A stretch of 64,000 bases of DNA. Source: Streptomyces antnestii. Its GTDB lineage: Bacteria > Actinomycetota > Actinomycetes > Streptomycetales > Streptomycetaceae. The DNA is taken from positions 62,001 through 126,000 of the forward strand of contig NZ_RZYA01000023.1 of assembly GCF_004005495.1 (NCBI RefSeq), given 5' to 3'. A model generated the notes under the pieces. It was given only the letters and a program-made list of their open reading frames with translations. It searched no databases and had not been told where the DNA came from. This document shows positions 15,467 through 24,494 of the stretch, in pieces. A program made the position numbers and the translations under genes. The stretch's first letter is position 1; every line of letters starts with the position of its first letter.

Positions 15467-16450
15467 GTGTCCCGCGTTGCCCGCCGCACGACCGGTTCCG
15501 CCATAGCCGTCACCCTGGCCGCCGTCTCCGCCGTCCTGACCGCCCCGCAGGCGTCGGCCACGACGTCCGCGGAGCCGCCGAGACTCAAGGTCCTGACGTA
15601 CAACACGTTCCTGATGAGCACGAACCTGTACCCCAACTGGGGCCAGGCGCACCGGGCGGCGGCCATTCCGGCCGCATCCTTCTTCCAGGGCAACGACGTC
15701 GTCGTGCTCCAGGAGGCGTTCGACAACTCGGCGTCGGACGCGCTGAAGCACGACGCGGCGGCGCAGTACCCGTACCAGACCCCTGTCGTCGGCCGGTCCA
15801 AGGACGGCTGGGACGCCACCGGCGGCTCCTACTCCGCCACCACGCCCGAGGACGGCGGCGTGACGCTGCTCAGCAAGTGGCCGATCGTGCACAAGGAGCA
15901 GTTCGTCTACAAGGACGCCTGCGGCTCCGACTGGTACTCGAACAAGGGCTTCGTGTACGCCGTCCTCGACGTGAACGGCACGGAGGTGCACGTGGTCGGC
16001 ACCCACACCCAGTCCACCGACTCGGGCTGCGGGGCGGGCGAGGCGGTCAAGGACCGCAGCCTCCAGTTCAAGGCCATCAAGTCCTTCCTGGACGCCAAGC
16101 ACATTCCGGCCACCGAGCAGGTCATGGTCGCGGGCGACCTCAACGTGAACTCGCACGGCCCCGAGTACGCCTCCATGCTCGCCGACGGCGGGCTCGTCGG
16201 CGCGGACTCGCGGACCGGCCTCCCGTACTCCTTCGACACCGAGACGAACTCGATCGCGAGCTACCGCTACCCCGGCGAGCCCAAGGAGGACCTGGACTAC
16301 GTCCTGCACGTCCAGGGCCACGCGCGCCCGAGCGGCTGGGTCAACGACGTGGTGAACGAGACCACGGCCCCCTGGACGGTGAGCAGTTGGGGCAAGAGCT
16401 ACACATACACCAACCTCTCGGACCACTACCCGCTGCAGGCCGGGCGGTAG
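15467..16450 (+). CDS. secreted sphingomyelin phosphodiesterase (sphingomyelinase C)
   Basis: This 327-residue secreted enzyme has a Sec-type signal (RRTTGSAIAVTLAAVSAVLT, cleavage near ASA-T at about 32). The DNase-I-like endonuclease/exonuclease/phosphatase fold follows with VLTYNTFLM, VLQEAFDN (metal-binding Glu), VVGTHTQSTD, VAGDLNVNSH and the terminal SDHYPL His. This set and the overall length match bacterial neutral sphingomyelinases, which hydrolyse sphingomyelin to ceramide and phosphocholine in a Mg-dependent reaction. The GTG start is chosen for ACGGGAGG 4 nt upstream; longer frames lack a site. In soil actinomycetes a phosphate- or choline-scavenging role is plausible. Confidence 0.92.
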   Translation: MSRVARRTTGSAIAVTLAAVSAVLTAPQASATTSAEPPRLKVLTYNTFLMSTNLYPNWGQAHRAAAIPAASFFQGNDVVVLQEAFDNSASDALKHDAAAQYPYQTPVVGRSKDGWDATGGSYSATTPEDGGVTLLSKWPIVHKEQFVYKDACGSDWYSNKGFVYAVLDVNGTEVHVVGTHTQSTDSGCGAGEAVKDRSLQFKAIKSFLDAKHIPATEQVMVAGDLNVNSHGPEYASMLADGGLVGADSRTGLPYSFDTETNSIASYRYPGEPKEDLDYVLHVQGHARPSGWVNDVVNETTAPWTVSSWGKSYTYTNLSDHYPLQAGR

Positions 16451-16453
16451 ACA

Positions 16454-16482
16454 CCGGAACTCCGGAGTGCAGGGAGTTCCCG
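16454..16482. terminator. hairpin after sphingomyelinase
   Basis: GGAACTCC (16456-16463) pairs with GGAGTTCC (16473-16480) across a 9-nt loop just after the stop codon, with extra C/G pairing outside. Confidence 0.55.
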
Positions 16483-16610
16483 GCGGGCGCGGGCGCGGGC
16501 CGCACCGCGTCCGCCGGGGCGCCGGCGGGCCGGACCCTCTCCTGTGGCGCCCCGCGATCCTCTCCGCAAGGCTGGGACAGGGGGCCGCCGCACACCAGGA
16601 AGGCCCGACC

Positions 16611-17315
16611 ATGTCCGACGCGCAGGACCCCGGCCCGCACAGCGCCTCCATGCGGGGCGTACGCGTCTCGGAGAACGGCCCGTACGTCGTCACCGGAAAC
16701 GTCCCCCTCACCCAGCAGGTGATCGTCACCGATGCGCGCGGCCAGTCCGTGGAGTGGTGGCAGCAGCGCACGTACGACACGGACGAGACGTACGCGCTGT
16801 GCCGTTGCGGACAGTCCGCGAGCAAGCCGTTCTGCGACCGCAGCCACGAACGGGTCGGCTTCGACGGCACCGAGACCGCGAGCCGGCTGCCCTATCTGGA
16901 GCAGGCCGACGAGCAGGACGGGCCCGAGCTGACGCTCACCGACGCCCAGCCGCTGTGCGCCTTCGCGCGGTTCTGCGACGCGGACGGACAGGTGTGGAAC
17001 CTCGTCGAGGAGGAGGGCACCGCCGACATCGTGGAACGGGAGACGGCCCGCTGCCCCTCCGGGCGCCTCGTCGCCTGGAACCCCGCCGAACGCCGCCCCG
17101 TCGAACCTGCGCTCCCGCCCTCCATCGGCATCGTCGAAGACCCCCAGGAAGGTGTCAGCGGAGGGATCTGGGTGCGCGGCGGCATCCCCGTGACCTCCGC
17201 CGACGGAACGCCGTACGAGGTCCGCAACCGTGTCACCCTGTGCCGCTGCGGAGCCTCGCGCAACAAGCCGTTCTGCGACGGGACGCACGCGGCGATCGGC
17301 TTCAAGGACACCTGA
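16611..17315 (+). CDS. double-CDGSH iron-sulfur domain protein
   Basis: This 234-residue protein carries two CDGSH-type [2Fe-2S] motifs: CRCGQSASKPFCDRSHERVG in the first half and CRCGASRNKPFCDGTHAAIG at the C-terminus. Each has the three Cys plus His ligands that coordinate a redox-active cluster. Between them LCAFARFCDADGQVWNLVEE and ARCPSGRLVAWN form a further Cys-containing domain seen in bacterial multi-CDGSH proteins. These proteins are soluble and probably handle electrons or clusters; the partner is unknown. It converges on lutC with only 9 bp between stop codons. The adjacent lut operon also encodes an Fe-S enzyme, but a functional link is inference. Confidence 0.9.
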   Translation: MSDAQDPGPHSASMRGVRVSENGPYVVTGNVPLTQQVIVTDARGQSVEWWQQRTYDTDETYALCRCGQSASKPFCDRSHERVGFDGTETASRLPYLEQADEQDGPELTLTDAQPLCAFARFCDADGQVWNLVEEEGTADIVERETARCPSGRLVAWNPAERRPVEPALPPSIGIVEDPQEGVSGGIWVRGGIPVTSADGTPYEVRNRVTLCRCGASRNKPFCDGTHAAIGFKDT

Positions 17316-17324
17316 CCGCGTCCG

Positions 17325-17969
17325 TCACGCCCCGCCCACCAGCACCACCTCCAGGGTGCGCGGTCCGTGCACGCCCTCGACCCGGTCGAGTTCGATGTCG
17401 CTCGTGGCCGACGGGCCCGAGATCCACGTCAGGGGGCGGGTGGGGTCGAGACGTTCCAGGGCCTGCGGGACCGAGGAGACGACCTGGTCGGGGACCCGGA
17501 CGACGCAGATGTGGTGGTCGGGGATGAGCGTGATGCGGCGGCGGCCCTGGTCGGGTGAGCCGTCGAGGACGATGGTGCCGGTCTCGGCGATGGCTACGGC
17601 GCAGGCGGTGACGACGCTGTCGACTCCGTCGAGGCCGGCGGGTGTGTTCGTGACCTCGTCGGGGACCCGGACGGCGTCGGTCTCTGAAAGCCAGCTCTCC
17701 GGCAGGCCGGGCGGTGTCACCACGGACCGCGTACCGCGCTGGTCGAGCAGTAGGGCCAGGGTGCCCGCGAGCTCGCCACCGGTGCACCGGTGCACGATCG
17801 CGCGGTAGTCGGCCAGGTTCTCCGCCAGGAGGTCCACGGTCTGCGCGGCTGTCCGGTGGCCGTGCTCGCGCAGGTAGCCCCGGTCGACCGCATGGTCGTA
17901 CGTGTCCGGCGTCGCCGGTGTGCCGAGCGCGCGTCGCACGCGGCCCAGGATCAGGTCCCTGCTGCTCAC
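17325..17969 (-). CDS. lutC: lactate utilisation protein C (LUD domain)
   Basis: This 214-residue protein is the small LUD-domain subunit of the three-part L-lactate oxidation system that converts lactate to pyruvate. Visible family segments are LLAENLADYRAIVHRC, ACAVAIAETGTIVLDGS and LIPDHHICVVRVPDQVV. The GTG start at 17969 overlaps the lutB stop as GTGA, so translation is coupled; the longer upstream frame would run into lutB. It is the last gene of lutA-lutB-lutC. Confidence 0.92.
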   Translation of the reverse strand: MSSRDLILGRVRRALGTPATPDTYDHAVDRGYLREHGHRTAAQTVDLLAENLADYRAIVHRCTGGELAGTLALLLDQRGTRSVVTPPGLPESWLSETDAVRVPDEVTNTPAGLDGVDSVVTACAVAIAETGTIVLDGSPDQGRRRITLIPDHHICVVRVPDQVVSSVPQALERLDPTRPLTWISGPSATSDIELDRVEGVHGPRTLEVVLVGGA

Positions 17970-19444
17970 TTGTCGGTTTCCTTTCCGCCGTGGGTGCGCT
18001 GCCACCAGTCACGGAACGGCTCTGCCGGTACGGCCGGCAGGTCGCGTGTGGCGCTCCAGGCGCGGCCGGGGCCGGGGAGGGTGCGAGGGTGGAGGCGGCG
18101 GGTGCGGGAGGCGAGGCGCTGGCCGGTGGTGAGGGCGGCCGGGTGGGTGAATGCCCAGCGTGCCGCGCGCATGGCGGCACGCTCGGCGGCGTGGCCCTTC
18201 GCCGGCTTGAGCACGACTTTGTTGCCCTGCCGGGTGGCCGGTCCGCCCTGGGCGACCCGTTCCCGCAGGTGCACCAGCACTTCGGGGATGTCGATGGCGA
18301 CGGGGCACACCTCGTAGCAGGCGCCGCAGAGGGATGACGCGTAGGGGAGGGAGGCGTCGATGTCGCTTGCCGTGCCCCGGAGTTGGGGGCTGAGGATGGC
18401 GCCGATGGGGCCGGGATAGACGGAGCCGTAGGCGTGGCCGCCCGCCCTCTCGTAGACGGGGCACACATTCAGGCAGGCGGAGCAGCGGATGCAGCGCAGG
18501 GCCTGGCGGCCGATGTCGTCGGCGAGGGTGTCGGTGCGGCCGTTGTCGAGGAGGACCAGGTGGAAGGTCTGGGGGCCGTCGGTGTCGGTGGTGCCGGTCC
18601 ACGTCGACGTGTACGGGTTCATGCGTTCGGCCGTGGAGGAGCGGGGGAGGGTCTGGAGGAAGACCTCCAAGTCGCGCCAGGTGGGGACGATTTTCTCGAT
18701 GCCGACGACGGAGATCAGCGTCTGGGGGAGGGTGAGGCACATACGGCCGTTGCCCTCGGACTCGACGACGACGAGGGTGCCGGTCTCGGCGACCATGAAG
18801 TTCGCGCCGGAGATACCGACCTTCGCGCGCAGGAACTTCTCGCGCAGGTGCAGGCGGGCCGCTTCGGCGAGTTCGGCAGGGGTGTCGGTCAGACCCTCCG
18901 GGGCCGGGCGGCCCCAACTGCCCATCTTCTTCTGGAAGATGTCGCGGATCTCGCCGCGGTTGCGGTGGATGGCCGGGACGAGGATGTGGGAGGGGCGGTC
19001 GTGGCCGAGCTGCACGATGAGTTCGGCGAGGTCGGTCTCGTAGGCGGCGATCCCGGCCTCTTCGAGCGCTTCGTTGAGGCCGATCTCCTGCGTCGCCATG
19101 GACTTGACCTTGACGACCTCCGACTCGCCCGTCTCCTGGACGAGCCGGGTCACGATCCGGTTGGCCTCGTCCGCGTCGGCCGCCCAGTGCACGGTGCCGC
19201 CCGCAGCGGTGACCGACTCCTCCAACTGGACCAGATACGTGTCGAGATGACGGAGCGTGTGGTCCTTGATCTGCTTGCCGGCCTCACGCAGGAGCGCCCA
19301 GTCGTCGAGTTCGGCGACGGCCTTGGCGCGTTTGTCGCGGATGGTGTGGGTGGCGTGCTTCAGGTTGGCGCGCAGGGTGGTGTTCGCCACCGCCTCGTGC
19401 GCGGCCTTCGGGAAGGCGGGCATGCCGACGAAAGTGCCGCTCAT
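17966..19444 (-). CDS. lutB: lactate utilisation iron-sulfur protein B
   Basis: This 492-residue protein has an N-terminal LUD domain (VKVKSMATQEIGLNEALEEA, then GISGANFMVAETGTLVVVES) and two ferredoxin-like CxxCxxCxxxCP clusters, CIRCSACLNVCPVYE near residue 325 and CGACYEVCPVAIDIP near 372. That order is the LutB/YkgF architecture; the protein feeds electrons from lactate oxidation to the respiratory chain at the membrane. ATGA overlaps link it to lutA upstream and GTGA to lutC downstream. A C-terminal extension of about 60 residues rich in Arg/Pro follows the Fe-S part. Confidence 0.95.
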   Translation of the reverse strand: MSGTFVGMPAFPKAAHEAVANTTLRANLKHATHTIRDKRAKAVAELDDWALLREAGKQIKDHTLRHLDTYLVQLEESVTAAGGTVHWAADADEANRIVTRLVQETGESEVVKVKSMATQEIGLNEALEEAGIAAYETDLAELIVQLGHDRPSHILVPAIHRNRGEIRDIFQKKMGSWGRPAPEGLTDTPAELAEAARLHLREKFLRAKVGISGANFMVAETGTLVVVESEGNGRMCLTLPQTLISVVGIEKIVPTWRDLEVFLQTLPRSSTAERMNPYTSTWTGTTDTDGPQTFHLVLLDNGRTDTLADDIGRQALRCIRCSACLNVCPVYERAGGHAYGSVYPGPIGAILSPQLRGTASDIDASLPYASSLCGACYEVCPVAIDIPEVLVHLRERVAQGGPATRQGNKVVLKPAKGHAAERAAMRAARWAFTHPAALTTGQRLASRTRRLHPRTLPGPGRAWSATRDLPAVPAEPFRDWWQRTHGGKETDK

Positions 19445-20196
19445 GACAGGGGCTCCTCTTCCGTGCTCGCCAGGATCTCCGCGATGTGGACCGGGCGCAT
19501 CGCGGTGTGCAGCCGGGACATCGTGCCGCCGAGATGCATCAGGCACGAGTTGTCGGCGGCGCACAGCACATCGGCGCCCGTCGACTCGGCGTTGCGGACC
19601 TTGTCGGCGCCCATCGCGGCGGAGACATCGGAGTTCTTGACCGCGAAGGTGCCGCCGAAGCCGCAGCATTCCTGCGCGCCGGGCAACTCGACCAGCTCAA
19701 GTCCCCTGACCGCCCGCAGGAGCTGTGTGGGCCGGTCGCCGAGGCCCAGGGAGCGCAGGCCGTGGCAGGTGGGGTGGTACGTCACCGTGTGCGGGTAGTA
19801 CGCGCCGACATCGGTCACCTTCAGCACGTCGACCAGGAACTCCGTCAGTTCGTACGTCTTCGGCACGACCGGCGCGAGCGCCGTCGCGAGACCGTCGCCA
19901 CGGCCCTCCGCCCGAGCCCGCTCACCCATGCGCGGATACAGCTCGCGCACCATCGCCCCGCACGAACCCGACGGCGTCACGATCGCGTCGTAATCACCGA
20001 ATACATCGGAGAACTTCCGGGCGAGCGGCTCCGCCTCATGGCGGTAGCCCGTGTTGTAGTGCGCCTGCCCGCAACACGTCTGCCCCAGCGGGAAGTCGAC
20101 GTCGACACCCAGCCTGGTCAGCAGTTTCACCACCGCACGGCCCGTGTCCGGATAGAGCGTGTCGTTGACACACGTCAGGAACAGTGCGACACGCAT
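19441..20196 (-). CDS. lutA: lactate utilisation protein A (cysteine-rich CCG subunit)
   Basis: This 251-residue protein is the CCG-domain subunit, related to the glycolate oxidase/heterodisulfide reductase family. Two CCG-type motifs are visible: DFPLGQTCCGQAHYNTG and ELPGAQECCGFGGTFAV, plus TPSGSCGAMV and YHPTCHG. It is the first gene of the lutABC operon, preceded by GAAGGGG 6 nt from the ATG. The divergent intergenic region of 201 bp toward the iminopeptidase contains no LldR-like operator I can recognise and no regulator is adjacent. Confidence 0.93.
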   Translation of the reverse strand: MRVALFLTCVNDTLYPDTGRAVVKLLTRLGVDVDFPLGQTCCGQAHYNTGYRHEAEPLARKFSDVFGDYDAIVTPSGSCGAMVRELYPRMGERARAEGRGDGLATALAPVVPKTYELTEFLVDVLKVTDVGAYYPHTVTYHPTCHGLRSLGLGDRPTQLLRAVRGLELVELPGAQECCGFGGTFAVKNSDVSAAMGADKVRNAESTGADVLCAADNSCLMHLGGTMSRLHTAMRPVHIAEILASTEEEPLS

Positions 20197-20397
20197 CGCG
20201 GCCCCTTCGTATCGATCATCGGATGAGTGCAGCGTACGCGGCGGGCGGCCCGCACGGGAGTCACCGCGCATCACCCGTCCACGGAGCGCTGCCGGGCATG
20301 CGCCCGGACGGCCGGGGGCCGGGTCCGGGAGCACGCCCGCGTGTGCTGAACTGAGCGGACACCGCACACCGCATTCCGTACGCGCCCAGGAGCTCCC

Positions 20398-21702
20398 TTG
20401 ACGACCGCCACATACCGCCAGCCCGGTGTCGTCCTCACCGACCGCCGTTTCTCCGTGCCGCTGGACCACGACCGCCCCGACGGCGAGCGCATCGAGCTGT
20501 TCGCCCGCGAGGCCGTGGCCACCGGCAAGGAGAACGCGAACCTGCCCTGGCTCCTCTACCTCCAGGGCGGCCCCGGGTTCGGCGCCAACCGGTTCTCCGG
20601 CAAGCAGGCCTGGCTCGGCCGCGCCCTCAAGGACCACCGCGTCCTCCTCCTGGACCAGCGCGGCACCGGCAGCTCCACCCCGGCCAACCGCCAGACGCTC
20701 CCGCTGCGCGGCGGCCCGCGCGAACAGGCCGACTACCTCACGCACTTCCGAGCCGACTCGATCGTCCGCGACTGCGAGGCGGTCCGCGGCGAGGTGACCG
20801 GCGGCGCCCCCTGGACCGTCCTCGGCCAGAGCTTCGGCGGATTCTGCGCCACCCACTACCTGTCGACGGCCCCCGACGGCCTCGCCGCCGCCGTCATCAC
20901 CGGTGGCCTGCCCACCCTCGACGGCCACGCGGACGACGTCTACCGCGCCGCGTACCCGCGCATCGAGCGCAAGGTCGCCGCCCACTACGCGCGCTACCCG
21001 CAGGACGTCGAACGCGCGCGCCGCATCGCCCAGTACGTCGCCGAGCACGAGCCCGTCCTGAACGGCGGCTACAAGCTGACCGTCGAGGCCTTCCAGTCCC
21101 TGGGCATCCTGCTCGGCGCGAGCGGCGGCAGCGACCGCCTGCACTACCTCATCGAGGACGCCTTCGTCCGCACGCCCGGCGGCTTCGAGCTCTCCGACGC
21201 CTTCCAGGAGGAGGCGCGCGCCACCCTCTCGTATGCAGCCCACCCGCTGTACGCGCTCGTGCACGAGGCCATCTACGGGCAGGACGACCGGCCCACGAAC
21301 TGGTCGGCCGAGCGCGTACGCGCCGAGTTCCCCCGGTTCGACGCGGCGAAGACGCTCGCCGGTGACGAACCGCTGCTGTTCACCGGCGAGTCCGTGCACC
21401 CGTGGATGTTCGACTGCGACCCGGCGCTTCGCCCCCTGCGCGAGACCGCCGAACTCCTCGCCGCCCGCACCGACTGGGCCCCGCTGTACGACCCGGCGCG
21501 CCTGGCCGCCAACGAGGTACCGGTCGCCGCCGCCGTGTACCACGACGACATGTACGTCGACACGGCCCACGCCCTGCGCACGGCGCGCACGATCAAGGGT
21601 CTGCGGACCTGGGTCACCGACGAGTTCGAGCACGACGGCCTGCGATCCGGCGGCCCGCGCGTCCTCGACCGGCTCCTTGCCCTGGTCAACGGCGAGGCCT
21701 GA
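20398..21702 (+). CDS. proline iminopeptidase-like alpha/beta hydrolase (peptidase S33)
   Basis: This 434-residue enzyme has the S33 pattern: LYLQGGPGFGANRF near residue 55 (oxyanion hole), LLDQRGTGSSTP, and the nucleophile elbow GQSFGG with Ser145. The C-terminal YHDDMYVDT supplies the Asp region and FEHDGLRSGG the His. Members release N-terminal proline or other residues from short peptides in the cytosol; no signal peptide is visible. The start is TTG with AGGAG 7 nt upstream. The gene is followed by a 22 bp tandem repeat. Confidence 0.9.
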   Translation: MTTATYRQPGVVLTDRRFSVPLDHDRPDGERIELFAREAVATGKENANLPWLLYLQGGPGFGANRFSGKQAWLGRALKDHRVLLLDQRGTGSSTPANRQTLPLRGGPREQADYLTHFRADSIVRDCEAVRGEVTGGAPWTVLGQSFGGFCATHYLSTAPDGLAAAVITGGLPTLDGHADDVYRAAYPRIERKVAAHYARYPQDVERARRIAQYVAEHEPVLNGGYKLTVEAFQSLGILLGASGGSDRLHYLIEDAFVRTPGGFELSDAFQEEARATLSYAAHPLYALVHEAIYGQDDRPTNWSAERVRAEFPRFDAAKTLAGDEPLLFTGESVHPWMFDCDPALRPLRETAELLAARTDWAPLYDPARLAANEVPVAAAVYHDDMYVDTAHALRTARTIKGLRTWVTDEFEHDGLRSGGPRVLDRLLALVNGEA

Positions 21703-21739
21703 CCCGTCGGGTGGGTGCGGGGAGGGCGCGACATCCTCC

Positions 21740-21802
21740 CCGCACCGGGACGACCCCGTCTCCGCACCGGGACGACCCCGTCTCCGCACCGGGACGACCC
21801 CC
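21740..21802. repeat. 22 bp tandem repeat, 2.9 copies
   Basis: The unit CCGCACCGGGACGACCCCGTCT is at 21740-21761 and 21762-21783, with a third slightly truncated copy to 21802. The copies are identical over almost the whole unit, so the expansion is recent. It lies between the iminopeptidase and PIG-L genes. Confidence 0.85.
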
Positions 21803-21854
21803 TCCCGCGCCGGAACCTCGGCCTCCGTCGCGGCCGTCGCACTAGGGTGCCGCC

Positions 21855-22613
21855 ATGACCGAGCCGAAGACCCCACCCGCCGCCCCCGACCAGCTGCTGC
21901 CCATGCCCGAGGACTGGCGGCGCGCCCTCGCCGTCGTGGCCCACCCGGACGACCTCGAATACGGCTGCTCGGCGGCGATCGCCGGCTGGACCGACGGCGG
22001 GCGCGAGGTCACGTACGTCCTCGCCACCCGTGGAGAGGCGGGCATCGACACCCTCGAACCCGCCAAGTGCGCACCTGTGCGCGAGCGGGAGCAGCTCGCG
22101 AGCGCTGCCGTCGTCGGCGTCGGCACCGTCGAGTTCCTCGACCACAAGGACGGCGTCGTCGAGTACGGGACCGCGCTGCGCCGCGACATCGCCGCCGCCA
22201 TCCGCAGGCACCGCCCCGAACTTCTCATCACCCTCAACCACCGTGACACGTGGGGCGGCGTCGCCTGGAACACCCCCGACCACGTCGCCGTCGGCCGGGC
22301 CACCCTCGACGCGGCCGCAGACGCGGGCAACCGCTGGATCTTCCCCGAGCTCATCGACCAGGGCCTGGAACCGTGGAACGGGGTGCGCTGGGTCGCCGTC
22401 GCGGGCTCGTCCTCTCCCACGCACGCGGTCGACGCCACGCCCGGACTCGAACGGTGTGTGCGCTCCCTGCTCGAACACCGCACGTACATCGAGGCGTTGA
22501 CGGACCAGGATCCGGAAAAATACTGCCGCGACTTCCTCACCGGCCACATCCAGGCCGTCGCCCCGCGCTTCGGCGGCACGCCCGCCGTGCCGTTCGAGCT
22601 CTTCAGTCGGTAG
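21855..22613 (+). CDS. PIG-L family deacetylase
   Basis: This 252-residue protein has the PIG-L/LmbE metal motif VVAHPDDLEYG (His30, Asp32, Asp33) and the downstream pair EFLDHKDGVVEYGT and NTPDHVAVGRATLDAA. The family removes N-acetyl groups from glucosamine-containing molecules such as mycothiol intermediates or antibiotic precursors using zinc. This one lacks the length and flanks of the mycothiol enzyme MshB, so the substrate is open. No signal peptide. The ATG is about 11 bp after an in-gap GC tract and has no strong ribosome site. Confidence 0.88.
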   Translation: MTEPKTPPAAPDQLLPMPEDWRRALAVVAHPDDLEYGCSAAIAGWTDGGREVTYVLATRGEAGIDTLEPAKCAPVREREQLASAAVVGVGTVEFLDHKDGVVEYGTALRRDIAAAIRRHRPELLITLNHRDTWGGVAWNTPDHVAVGRATLDAAADAGNRWIFPELIDQGLEPWNGVRWVAVAGSSSPTHAVDATPGLERCVRSLLEHRTYIEALTDQDPEKYCRDFLTGHIQAVAPRFGGTPAVPFELFSR

Positions 22614-22688
22614 CGCTGATCATCTACCCTGCCCCTTCAGACGGCTCTTCTGATGACACGTCAGAAACAAGGCAGAGGTGGTGGCGGG

Positions 22689-23528
22689 ATGATCGACACG
22701 ACCAGCGCCGAGCTTCCCGGCGGCGGCGAACGGCGGCTCCGGCTCGACGTGGAAGAGGGCGGGATCGGCGTCCTCACCCTGTGCCGGCCGGAGAAGCTGA
22801 ACGCCTGGAGCTGGGAGTCGAGCCGGCAGCTCGGCCTGCTCGCCGACCGGATCCGCTTCGACGACACGATCCGCGTGGTGCTGCTGCGCGCCGAGGGGCG
22901 GGCCTTCTGCGCGGGAATCGACGTGAAGGCGCCCGGCGGCGCGATCACCGGGCGCAGCACGGCCGAGCGGGGGCGCAACTACTACGAGGGCATCCGCTGG
23001 GTGCACGAGCGGTTCCGTGCCTTCGCCGGTCTGCCGCAGCCCGTTGTCGCGGCCGTGCGGGGGCACTGTCTCGGCTTCGGATTCGAGCTGGCGTTGATGG
23101 CCGACGTGCGGATCGCGGCCGACGACGCGGTCTTCGCGCTGCCGGAGGCGCGACTCGGCGTCGCCGTCGACGCGGGCGGCGACCTGCGGATCGCACGGGA
23201 GGCGGGCGCGGGCTGGGCCAAGTTCCTCGCCCTGACGGGCCGCCAGGTGGACGCGGCGACCGCGTACCGGCTCCACCTCGTCCAACAGGTCACCGGAGTC
23301 GACGAGTTGGAGGGCGTGGCCCGTGGCGTGGCGGCTGAGATCGCCGCCAACGCACCGCTCGCCGTGCAGTCCGTCAAGCGCGACATCGACGCCTACGCCG
23401 ACGCGGGCCTGGGGGAGGCGCTCGACCGGGTGGCGATGAGCGCGGCACTCACCCTCACGTCGGAGGACATCCGGGAGGGGTACGCGGCGAAGGCGCAGCG
23501 ACGCGAGCCACGGTTCGAGGGGAAGTAG
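22689..23528 (+). CDS. enoyl-CoA hydratase/isomerase family protein
   Basis: This 279-residue crotonase-fold enzyme shows the oxyanion-hole segment GRAFCAGIDVKAPGG. The two catalytic glutamates lie in GHCLGFGFELALMADVRI and LPEARLGVAVDAGG. It would hydrate trans-2-enoyl-CoA in beta-oxidation. GGCGGGATG surrounds the start and no better site occurs. It lies beside a convergent dienoyl-CoA-reductase-like gene and an acyl-CoA dehydrogenase operon, which together support a fatty-acid or sterol side-chain degradation block. Confidence 0.88.
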   Translation: MIDTTSAELPGGGERRLRLDVEEGGIGVLTLCRPEKLNAWSWESSRQLGLLADRIRFDDTIRVVLLRAEGRAFCAGIDVKAPGGAITGRSTAERGRNYYEGIRWVHERFRAFAGLPQPVVAAVRGHCLGFGFELALMADVRIAADDAVFALPEARLGVAVDAGGDLRIAREAGAGWAKFLALTGRQVDAATAYRLHLVQQVTGVDELEGVARGVAAEIAANAPLAVQSVKRDIDAYADAGLGEALDRVAMSAALTLTSEDIREGYAAKAQRREPRFEGK

Positions 23529-23543
23529 CACCCTCCCGTCGGC

Positions 23544-24494
23544 CTAGGGAGTGTCCGCCCTGAACGGCCGGCGCCCCATCTGCTCGCGCACCGTCACGAC
23601 CTGCGGGCTCACCAGGCCGCGCCGCTGCCAGTTCGCTCCGTCCACGACGAGCGTGTGGCCGCTGACGAAGCGGGCGTAGGGGGAGGAGAGGAAGGTGGCG
23701 GCCCAGCCCAGCTCGCGGGGCGCGCCGACCCGCAGGGCGGGCTGCCGTGCGCCGTGCCCGCCCACGCCCTGGCCGTGGTCCTCGCCCCGCGCGAGGTTGC
23801 CGCGGATGTCCGCGGTCATGTCCTCGTGCGGCATGAGGCCCGGCACGAGCCCGTTGACCTGGATCCCGTACGGGCCCCACTCCACGGCCAGCGTCTCCAC
23901 CAGGTTCTTCACCCCGGCCTTGGCCGCAGCACTGTGGGCGAAGCCGGGGCCGCCCGTCCACGCGTACGAGGCGCCGACGGCGATCACCGAGCCCGGCGTG
24001 CCCGCCGCGAGGTGCCGGCGGCCGAACTCGCGGGTCATATAGAAGGTGCCGTTGAGGGTGATGTCGACGACGGTGCGCCACGCGTTCGGTGTCATGTCCT
24101 CCGTGGGTACGGGGAAGTTGGCGGCCGCGTTGTTGACGAGGACGTCGGGGGTACGTCCGTACGCCGCCTCCGCCGCGTCGTAGACCCCGGCGACACGGTC
24201 CGGGTCCCTGATGTCGCAGACGGCGGTCGTCACCGTGGCGCCGTCGGTGCTGAGCCGCGCCAGTTCCTCCCGCGCGGGCTCCAGATGGCCGGCCCGGCGG
24301 CTGACGATCATCACGTCCGCGCCGAGCCGTGCGAACTCGGCGGCGACGGCCTTCCCGAGCCCGGTTCCTCCACCGGTGACCAGGACCAGGCTGCCCCGGT
24401 ACGTTCCCGGGGGGAGGGCCGTGGCGCCGGGCGGGGGAGGGGCGGGCAGGCCCTGCGGGGTGCTCGCGCCGGCGGGTCCTGTCGTGTCCGTCAT
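23544..24494 (-). CDS. SDR, 2,4-dienoyl-CoA-reductase-like (no catalytic Tyr)
   Basis: This 316-residue short-chain dehydrogenase has TGGGTGLGKAVA for NADPH and VNNAAANFPVP after strand 4. The usual YxxxK is replaced by SAAAK in FAHSAAAKAGVKNLVETLAV; the Lys is kept but a Ser sits at the Tyr position, as in the 2,4-dienoyl-CoA reductase branch, where a different Tyr serves. VEWGPYGIQVNGLVPG is typical of that branch. Such enzymes remove the 4,5 double bond during degradation of unsaturated acyl chains. The ATG at 24494 is preferred to one 42 bp upstream. It is convergent with the enoyl-CoA hydratase gene and divergent from the quinone-oxidoreductase operon. Confidence 0.85.
   Translation of the reverse strand: MTDTTGPAGASTPQGLPAPPPPGATALPPGTYRGSLVLVTGGGTGLGKAVAAEFARLGADVMIVSRRAGHLEPAREELARLSTDGATVTTAVCDIRDPDRVAGVYDAAEAAYGRTPDVLVNNAAANFPVPTEDMTPNAWRTVVDITLNGTFYMTREFGRRHLAAGTPGSVIAVGASYAWTGGPGFAHSAAAKAGVKNLVETLAVEWGPYGIQVNGLVPGLMPHEDMTADIRGNLARGEDHGQGVGGHGARQPALRVGAPRELGWAATFLSSPYARFVSGHTLVVDGANWQRRGLVSPQVVTVREQMGRRPFRADTP

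Noticed and set aside
21740..21802. CRISPR array
   Set aside because: Units are directly adjacent with no unique spacers and no cas genes are nearby.
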